This document shows, piece after piece, positions 1-4,013 of a stretch of 5,651 nt of DNA. A program made the translations under genes and the position numbers. This DNA comes from Micavibrio aeruginosavorus. GTDB lineage: Bacteria; Pseudomonadota; Alphaproteobacteria; Micavibrionales; Micavibrionaceae. The stretch spans positions 1-5,651 of the forward strand of contig QFOT01000138.1 of the NCBI GenBank assembly GCA_003241285.1, written 5' to 3'. Positions within the stretch are counted from its first letter, which is position 1. Each line of letters opens with the position of its first letter. The notes under the pieces were generated by a model, which ran no database searches, was not told where the DNA came from, and saw nothing but the letters and a program-made list of their open reading frames with translations.

Positions 1-1123
1 TGACCAGACGCATGCCGACCATGGGTTCCGTTCGCAAGTGTCGGGAAGGCCAACCATCAATATCGCCGAGAATGTTGACCGCCGTTTGCTGCGCTTTATG
101 GGCGAGGCGGCGGCGTATGTGCACATCTCGATGGAGCAGGCGATTGCCGATGCGGGGCTAACACCTGAACAAATCAGCAATGAGCGCACAGGGGCAATTG
201 TCGGCTCCGGCGGACCATCCACAAAATACCAAGTTGAGGCTGTTAAGGCCGTTGAAGAATCCGGCGCGACGAAAAAAGTCGGCCCGTTTGCGGTTCCGAA
301 ATGTATGTCTTCGACGACATCGGCAACTCTTTGCACCAACCACAAAATCAAGGGCGTGAATTATTCCATTTCGTCTGCGTGTTCGACATCAGCTCATTGC
401 ATTGGCAATGCAGCAGAGTTGATTGCGATTGGCAAGCAGGATGTAATTTTTGCGGGCGGTGGTGAAGATCTCGACTGGACTCTGTCCTGTCTGTTTGACG
501 GCATGGGCGCTATGTCTTCGAAATTCAACGACTCCCCTGAAAAATCATCCCGCGCTTACGATGAAAACCGTGACGGTTTCGTCATTGCTGGTGGTGGCGG
601 TATATTGGTGCTCGAAGAATTGGAGCACGCGAAAGCGCGCGGCGCTAAGATCTATGCCGAGATCACAGGCTATGGCGCGACATCGGACGGCGAAGACATG
701 GTTGCCCCGAACGGTGAGGGCGCGGAACGTTGCATGAGCCAGGCCCTGTCCACGATCGATGGAGAAGTGACCTATATTAACACGCATGGCACGGCGACGC
801 CTGTCGGTGACAAAGCCGAGATCGGCGCTATCCGTAATGTGTTTTCTAAATTCGATAAGATTCCTTATATCTCTTCGACGAAGTCAATGACGGGACATTC
901 TTTGGGTGCAGCGGGCGTGCAGGAAGCGATTTATTCGCTTCTCATGATGGCACATGATTTTATCGCGCCGAGCATTAATATCGACAAAATCGACGAGGCT
1001 TTCGGCAATATGCCGATCGTGCGCGAACGCATCGATAATTTCGTTCACAAGACAATTCTCTCCAACAGCTTCGGGTTCGGCGGCACCAACGCTACCCTCG
1101 CATTCTCTAAATACACAGGATAA
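1..1123 (+). CDS. fabB: 3-oxoacyl-ACP synthase I (beta-ketoacyl-ACP synthase), 5' end outside the window
   Basis: This is the cytoplasmic condensing enzyme of type II fatty acid synthesis, which joins malonyl-ACP to acyl-ACP and is needed for unsaturated chains. The frame is open from base 2 (373 residues visible). The visible start aligns with about residue 36 of the 406-residue E. coli FabB, so roughly 35 residues lie upstream. The GTG at 38 is not the start, because FabB-like residues (GFRSQV) precede it. The thiolase-fold catalytic triad is complete: nucleophile Cys in SSACSTSAHC (codon 380-382), His in NTHGTATPVGD (785-787) and His in TKSMTGHSLGAAG (896-898). The Lys before the second His and the C-terminal NSFGFGGTNA loop are also present. 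The sequence follows FabB rather than FabF throughout (GVNYSISSAC, AGGGEDL, SLLMMAHDFIAPSINI). fabI follows five bases after the TAA, so the two are probably co-transcribed; a fabA gene just upstream is an inference from related genomes. Confidence 0.96.
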   Translation, partial: DQTHADHGFRSQVSGRPTINIAENVDRRLLRFMGEAAAYVHISMEQAIADAGLTPEQISNERTGAIVGSGGPSTKYQVEAVKAVEESGATKKVGPFAVPKCMSSTTSATLCTNHKIKGVNYSISSACSTSAHCIGNAAELIAIGKQDVIFAGGGEDLDWTLSCLFDGMGAMSSKFNDSPEKSSRAYDENRDGFVIAGGGGILVLEELEHAKARGAKIYAEITGYGATSDGEDMVAPNGEGAERCMSQALSTIDGEVTYINTHGTATPVGDKAEIGAIRNVFSKFDKIPYISSTKSMTGHSLGAAGVQEAIYSLLMMAHDFIAPSINIDKIDEAFGNMPIVRERIDNFVHKTILSNSFGFGGTNATLAFSKYTG

Positions 1124-1128
1124 TTATA

Positions 1129-1929
1129 ATGGAATTAATGAAGGGCAAACGCGGCCTTATTATGGGCGTGGCCAATGATCACTCAATTGCATGGGGCATC
1201 GCGAAAGCATGCGCGGAAGCCGGCGCGGAAATCGCGTTCACTTATCAGGGCGACGCTTTCAAAAAACGTATAGAGCCTTTGGCAAAAGAGATCGGTGTTA
1301 AAACCCTGATCGATTGCGACGTGTCCGTCGCGGGCGATATCGACAAAGCGTTCGATATCATCGAGAAGGAAATGGGGCAGATCGATTTCATCGTTCACTC
1401 TCTTGCGTACTCAAATAAGGAGGAGCTTAAAGGCCGTTACGTCGACACCACGCTTGAAAACTTCCTGCACACGATGAATGTGTCCTGTTACTCCTTCACT
1501 GCCGTAATGAAACGCGCCGCGAAAATCATGACCAAAGGCGGCTCTGCCGTCACACTGACTTACTTTGGTGCTGAAAAAGTCATGCCGAATTATAACGTCA
1601 TGGGGGTTGCGAAAGCGGCTCTCGAGGCATCCGTCCGTTATCTTGCGGCTGATCTGGGCCCGGATGCAATCCGCGTCAATGCTATCTCCGCCGGGCCTAT
1701 GAGAACGCTGGCAGGCTCCGCTATCGGCTCGGCCAGAAAAACCTTTAAATACAACCAATTGGCAAGCCCGCTTCGTAGATCGGTCGAACTGGAAGAGCTT
1801 GGTCAGACGGGCGTTTATCTTCTTTCCGACATGTCTACGGCTGTTACTGGCGAGATCCATTATGTCGATTGCGGCTTTAATGTCGTTGGCATGTGCCCGA
1901 CGGATCAGTGGGATGAGCTTTTAGCCTAG
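1129..1929 (+). CDS. fabI: Enoyl-ACP reductase (NADH-dependent)
   Basis: FabI reduces trans-2-enoyl-ACP to acyl-ACP, the last step of each fatty-acid elongation cycle, in the cytosol. At 266 residues it is full length (E. coli 262). It is an SDR-fold protein with the FabI nucleotide site (GVANDHSIAWGIA, residues 13-25), a CDV segment at 63-65, and the Y-X6-Y-X6-K catalytic set at Tyr145, Tyr155 and Lys162 (TYFGAEKVMPNYNVMGVAK). NAISAGPMRTLA (184-195) and the alphaproteobacterial ending GEIHYVDCGFN (241-251) follow. The ATG at 1129 is preferred because AGGA (1117-1120) sits 8 bases ahead of it; the ATG at 1138 has no such site. The ribosome site lies within the last fabB codons, which suggests translational coupling. 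Ala93 replaces E. coli Gly93, and Ser201-Ala202 replaces the Asp-Phe containing Phe203, both near the triclosan site. The stop codon shares CTAG with the converging gene. Confidence 0.97.
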   Translation: MELMKGKRGLIMGVANDHSIAWGIAKACAEAGAEIAFTYQGDAFKKRIEPLAKEIGVKTLIDCDVSVAGDIDKAFDIIEKEMGQIDFIVHSLAYSNKEELKGRYVDTTLENFLHTMNVSCYSFTAVMKRAAKIMTKGGSAVTLTYFGAEKVMPNYNVMGVAKAALEASVRYLAADLGPDAIRVNAISAGPMRTLAGSAIGSARKTFKYNQLASPLRRSVELEELGQTGVYLLSDMSTAVTGEIHYVDCGFNVVGMCPTDQWDELLA

Positions 1930-2504
1930 AAGTTGCGATGATTTCCCTGGCGCTTCCAATGCGCCATAACAAGAAATGCGCAATTCGTGACTACGATTAC
2001 AATCGGGTATAGGGCTGTGACAATGCTAAAGCGTTCCAGTGCAATAACGGATAGGAGCAATTTGGCATTTGCAAAATAATAGGCCAGAAGATTTTCTTCG
2101 TAAGGTTTTTTCCATGTTTTGCGGATAGTGGGATAAAATCCAACGACATCAATCAGTGAGATCATGATAACCGACCATAACGGATCATCCGTTAATGCCC
2201 ATGGCACGATCGCCAACAGGGAAAAAGCGAGCGCGATCTTATCGGATTTTGTAATTTCTTTTTCCCCATATTTGAAACATAACCCTGTGTTCAGCCATGA
2301 AAATATCGACGTAACAGCCAGCGCCCATACGCCGGGGCCTTGGTCTTCCGTAAACTGCGCCAACGAGCCAATTGTGCAAAGGATCGACCAGATAAGCCAT
2401 GTATACATATGCGGTTTGGTATGACCACGAAAGATCGAGCGCAGATAATAGGCTTCGCCTATACAGCCGATCAGGATACTGAGAACGCCGAGAATTTCAG
2501 GCAT
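1926..2504 (-). CDS. Seven-helix PQ-loop-like integral membrane protein, function unknown
   Basis: I do not recognise a named gene. The product is 192 residues and very hydrophobic, with about seven membrane segments (roughly 2-22, 33-51, 59-77, 89-104, 108-125, 141-157 and 160-181). Two similar stretches follow the first and fifth helices: a loop with TKPH then YTWLIW (about 29-39), and YPTIRKTW then KKPYEEN (about 124-138). This 3+1+3 layout with a proline-bearing loop in each half resembles the PQ-loop/SWEET transporter superfamily, though the Pro-Gln pair itself is absent. The ATG at 2504 overlaps the upstream ugpQ stop as TGATG, with an AGG 8 bases ahead; the in-frame TTG at 2507 is a less likely start. 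Co-translation with ugpQ suggests a role in transport or membrane lipid metabolism (inference). Its TAG stop is within CTAG, which also ends fabI. A non-transport membrane role is equally possible. Confidence 0.8.
   Translation of the reverse strand: MPEILGVLSILIGCIGEAYYLRSIFRGHTKPHMYTWLIWSILCTIGSLAQFTEDQGPGVWALAVTSIFSWLNTGLCFKYGEKEITKSDKIALAFSLLAIVPWALTDDPLWSVIMISLIDVVGFYPTIRKTWKKPYEENLLAYYFANAKLLLSVIALERFSIVTALYPIVIVVTNCAFLVMAHWKRQGNHRNF
1948..1966 (+). other. GC-rich stem-loop 18 bases after the fabI stop
   Basis: TGGCGC (1948-1953) and GCGCCA (1961-1966) form a perfect 6-bp stem around a 7-base loop. No run of T follows on the plus strand, so it is not a canonical intrinsic terminator. 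It might protect the 3' end of the fabB-fabI transcript or help a Rho-dependent stop. The bases also encode the MAHWKRQ region near the end of the converging membrane protein, so the symmetry could be chance. Confidence 0.25.
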
Positions 2505-3253
2505 CAATGCGACCTGAATAGTTTGTCATTCACGCTCTCAGGGTCATCCGTGAAGAAGCTATCGACGCCCCATTGACGGAGGCGCTTGGCGGTTTGAATA
2601 TCATTGATAGTGTAGGCGCAAACCGGTTTTTGTAGTTCGATCAGTTCTTCAACTTGTTCGCGGGTTGCAGTGTTTCCGTTGAAGTTAATCGAGCTGACCT
2701 GCAAATAATCTGCAAGTTCTTTCCAGTTTTCCGGCCATTCGTCTTCAAGCAATAATCCGCGATGGAAATCCGGCACCATATCAAAAGCAACTTCCAGGCT
2801 GACATGCTGGAAGCTGGAAATAAGAACTTTGGTAGTATCATCCCAGCCCTGGCTTAGGATGTCGAGCATGACTTCGGCTGTTTCCACTTCGCGCCCGGGG
2901 CAGGGTTTAATCTCGAAATTAACGCCCAGATCGTGATGAAGGATAACTTCCATGGCTTCTTCGAGTGTCGGGACGATCACACCGGTAAAACCTTCGGAAA
3001 ACCACATGCCAGCTTCAAGTTCTTTGATATCGTCGTAATTGGTATCGGCGACAAGGCCGTAGCCGGAGGTCGTTCTTTCCAGCGTATCGTCATGAAAGAT
3101 TATCGGTACGGAATCTTTTGTTAATTTGACGTCAAGTTCGACCCATTTGGCACCAATCTCGGCGGCGGTGCGAATGCTTTCCAGCGTGTTTTCCGGCGCG
3201 TAGGCAGCGGCGCCACGATGGCCGATAACGGAAGGTAATTTAAGTACGCTCAT
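2504..3253 (-). CDS. ugpQ: Glycerophosphodiester phosphodiesterase (cytoplasmic, UgpQ type)
   Basis: This enzyme hydrolyses glycerophosphodiesters (deacylated phospholipid head groups) to sn-glycerol 3-phosphate and the free alcohol, using a divalent metal. Its 249 residues match the 247 of E. coli UgpQ, and they form one GDPD TIM-barrel domain. Visible family signatures are HRG (12-14), PENT (20-23), ELDV (39-42, metal-binding Glu and Asp), FHDDTLERTT (53-62, catalytic His54), NFEIKP (112-117, Glu114 and Lys116), RGLLLEDEW (165-173), AYTIND (213-218) and FFTDDP (233-238). No signal peptide is seen, so it should act in the cytosol, unlike periplasmic GlpQ. The ATG start is backed by AGGA (plus-strand 3260-3263) 6 bases away. 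It is the first gene of a two-gene operon; the next gene starts inside its stop codon. No ugpABCE transporter genes are present in the window. Confidence 0.95.
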   Translation of the reverse strand: MSVLKLPSVIGHRGAAAYAPENTLESIRTAAEIGAKWVELDVKLTKDSVPIIFHDDTLERTTSGYGLVADTNYDDIKELEAGMWFSEGFTGVIVPTLEEAMEVILHHDLGVNFEIKPCPGREVETAEVMLDILSQGWDDTTKVLISSFQHVSLEVAFDMVPDFHRGLLLEDEWPENWKELADYLQVSSINFNGNTATREQVEELIELQKPVCAYTINDIQTAKRLRQWGVDSFFTDDPESVNDKLFRSH

Positions 3254-3366
3254 CTCTTGTCCTGATATTTCTTCGTGGATACCCTAGCACAGGTGAAGAA
3301 TTTTGTAGAGTTTTCTACCTGCTTTAAGGTACAAAAAGCCATCCCAACAAAACATATGAGATATAC
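3254..3366. promoter_or_regulatory. Divergent intergenic region between ugpQ and the SET gene
   Basis: Both promoters of this divergent pair should lie in these 113 bases. For ugpQ (minus) the best candidate is TCTACA (plus 3304-3309), 17 bases, then TAGGGT (plus 3281-3286) preceded by TG. The -35 matches the sigma-70 consensus at four positions and the -10 at three, so it is weak. For the SET gene, TTGTAG (3303-3308) and TAAGGT (3325-3330), 16 bases apart, are a poorer pair. The region is AT-rich relative to its surroundings. The SET ribosome site appears to be only GAG (3358-3360), 6 bases before the ATG. Confidence 0.35.
3305..3331. repeat. Two overlapping inverted repeats in the divergent spacer
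   Basis: GTAGA (3305-3309) and TCTAC (3314-3318) are perfect 5-bp inverted arms around 4 bases. TACCT (3316-3320) and AGGTA (3327-3331) are perfect 5-bp arms around 6 bases. The pairs share TAC at 3316-3318, so as RNA only one hairpin could form at a time. As DNA they could be operator half-sites between the two divergent genes. The arms are short, so chance is a real alternative. Confidence 0.35.
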
Positions 3367-3807
3367 ATGAAAAGCAGCGCGGCGAAAAAAGTAGTGAACT
3401 GGCATCAGAACGTGGCGGCCAATACGCCAGAAACCATTCTGGGGGCTTCCATTGCATGGCGCAAAATCAGTGACGATAAAGGCCGCGGCGTGTTTGCGCT
3501 TCGCAATATTAAAAAAGGCGAAGTGATCGAAGTCTCACCTGTCGTGCCGGTTGCAAAAAAAGATATCAAACATAACGGCAGTGCGCCGGATGGCTATCTA
3601 TTGGAATGGGATGAAGATACAAAGGGCGAGGAATACTGCATGCCGCTTGGCTATATCATGCTGTACAACCACAGCAAAAAACCGACGATGCATCTGGATA
3701 GCGATCTGGAGAATTACGTCATGACGGCATCGGCTTTGCGCGATATCAAGGTTGGTGAAGAACTGACCTGGGATTATTCCTGTGAAATCTGGTTCGACGA
3801 GGCTTAG
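3367..3807 (+). CDS. Small SET-domain protein, probable protein-lysine methyltransferase
   Basis: The 146-residue product has the landmarks of a minimal SET domain, an S-adenosylmethionine-dependent lysine methyltransferase fold. GRGVFALRNIKKGEVIE (39-55) carries the GxG motif and first strands. YIMLYNHSKKP (96-106) is the NHS motif of the pseudoknot. ALRDIKVGEELTWDY (123-137) is the C-terminal motif, with Tyr137 as the likely catalytic tyrosine. There is no zinc-binding pre-SET or post-SET cysteine cluster; only Cys91 and Cys139 are present. The Asn usually found after 'HSxxP' is Thr107. Residues 1-30 precede the fold and are lysine-rich at first. No signal peptide or membrane segment is seen, so it should be cytosolic. 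The substrate is unknown and the neighbours (divergent ugpQ, convergent pnp) do not point to one. It is probably a single-gene transcript ending at the terminator 29 bases downstream. The ATG at 3367 is the only sensible start. Confidence 0.85.
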   Translation: MKSSAAKKVVNWHQNVAANTPETILGASIAWRKISDDKGRGVFALRNIKKGEVIEVSPVVPVAKKDIKHNGSAPDGYLLEWDEDTKGEEYCMPLGYIMLYNHSKKPTMHLDSDLENYVMTASALRDIKVGEELTWDYSCEIWFDEA

Positions 3808-3814
3808 GTTTTTA

Positions 3815-3824
3815 TCTACGTAGA
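3815..3824. repeat. 10-bp perfect palindrome after the SET gene
   Basis: TCTACGTAGA reads the same on both strands and starts 8 bases after the SET stop codon. Its halves, TCTAC and GTAGA, are the same 5-mers that form the first inverted repeat upstream of the SET gene (3305-3318). It could be a protein-binding site; with no loop it is a poor RNA hairpin. Confidence 0.3.
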
Positions 3825-3835
3825 AGAATCTGTTT

Positions 3836-3860
3836 TCCCCGCGAAAGCGGGGATTTTCTT
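3836..3860 (+). terminator. Intrinsic terminator of the SET gene
   Basis: TCCCCGC (3836-3842) pairs perfectly with GCGGGGA (3847-3853) around a GAAA tetraloop (3843-3846), followed by TTTTCTTT (3854-3861). It lies 29 bases after the SET stop codon, in the right orientation. It is also copy 1 of the palindrome family described for 3836-3943. Confidence 0.8.
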
Positions 3861-3916
3861 TATGTGGATTTCTAATTAGCCCCCCACTTTCGCGGGGGAA
3901 GCACTGGGTGGGGCAT

Positions 3917-3943
3917 AAAAAAGATCCCTGCTTTCGCAGGGAT
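3917..3943 (-). terminator. Intrinsic terminator of pnp
   Basis: Read on the minus strand, ATCCCTGC and GCAGGGAT form a perfect 8-bp stem with a GAAA loop (plus 3924-3943). C and then six T follow (plus 3917-3923). It lies about 70 bases after the pnp stop, beyond the long hairpin at 3971-4006. On the plus strand no T run follows, so its direction is clear. Confidence 0.85.
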
Positions 3944-3970
3944 GCAATATTTTTAAATATATAGAAACTT

Positions 3971-4006
3971 ATTCTTTTCCTTCCCAGTAAGAGGGAGGAA
4001 AAGAAT
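3971..4006 (-). other. Long stem-loop just downstream of the pnp stop codon
   Basis: ATTCTTTTCCT (3971-3981) pairs perfectly with AGGAAAAGAAT (3996-4006). After one bulged T, CCC (3983-3985) pairs with GGG (3993-3995), leaving a 7-base loop. The stem of 14 pairs begins 7 bases after the pnp TAA. No T run follows on the minus strand, so it is not itself an intrinsic terminator. It may shield the mRNA from 3' exonucleases or be an RNase III target (inference). One arm is almost all pyrimidine and the other all purine except its last base. Confidence 0.6.
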
Positions 4007-4013
4007 GGTTTGA

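Larger units (their letters stand above)
3836..3943. repeat. Cluster of three short palindromic (REP-like) repeats with a GCGAAAGC core
   Basis: Copy 1 (3836-3853) reads CCCCGC-GAAA-GCGGGG on the plus strand. Copy 2 (3881-3898) and copy 3 (3924-3943) carry the same core in reverse (GC-TTTC-GC on plus, GC-GAAA-GC on minus). Copy 2 has one A-C mismatch as plus-strand RNA but a G-U pair as minus-strand RNA, so its stem is intact only in the minus transcript. Copy 3 has an 8-bp perfect stem with different outer bases (ATCCCTGC). Each copy therefore folds with a GAAA loop in the transcript of the gene that runs into it. This suggests a dispersed palindromic element, at least two copies of which serve as terminators. 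Confidence 0.7.

Noticed and set aside
38..40. GTG as a start codon for fabB
   Set aside because: The frame is open to the window edge and the preceding residues (GFRSQV) align with internal FabB sequence, so the true start is upstream.
1411..1860. Minus-strand open frame of 149 codons within fabI
   Set aside because: It is antisense to a clearly conserved FabI frame, and its translation shows no recognisable domain.
3358..3368. GAGATATACAT is identical to part of the phage T7 gene 10 leader used in expression vectors
   Set aside because: The match is only 11 bases, the vector's ribosome-site bases are absent, and the flanks are ordinary chromosomal sequence, so vector contamination is not supported.
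3836..3943. Possible CRISPR array from three related repeats
   Set aside because: The copies differ in stem sequence and orientation, spacing is irregular (27 and 25 bases), and no cas gene is near. They are better explained as terminators or REP-like elements.
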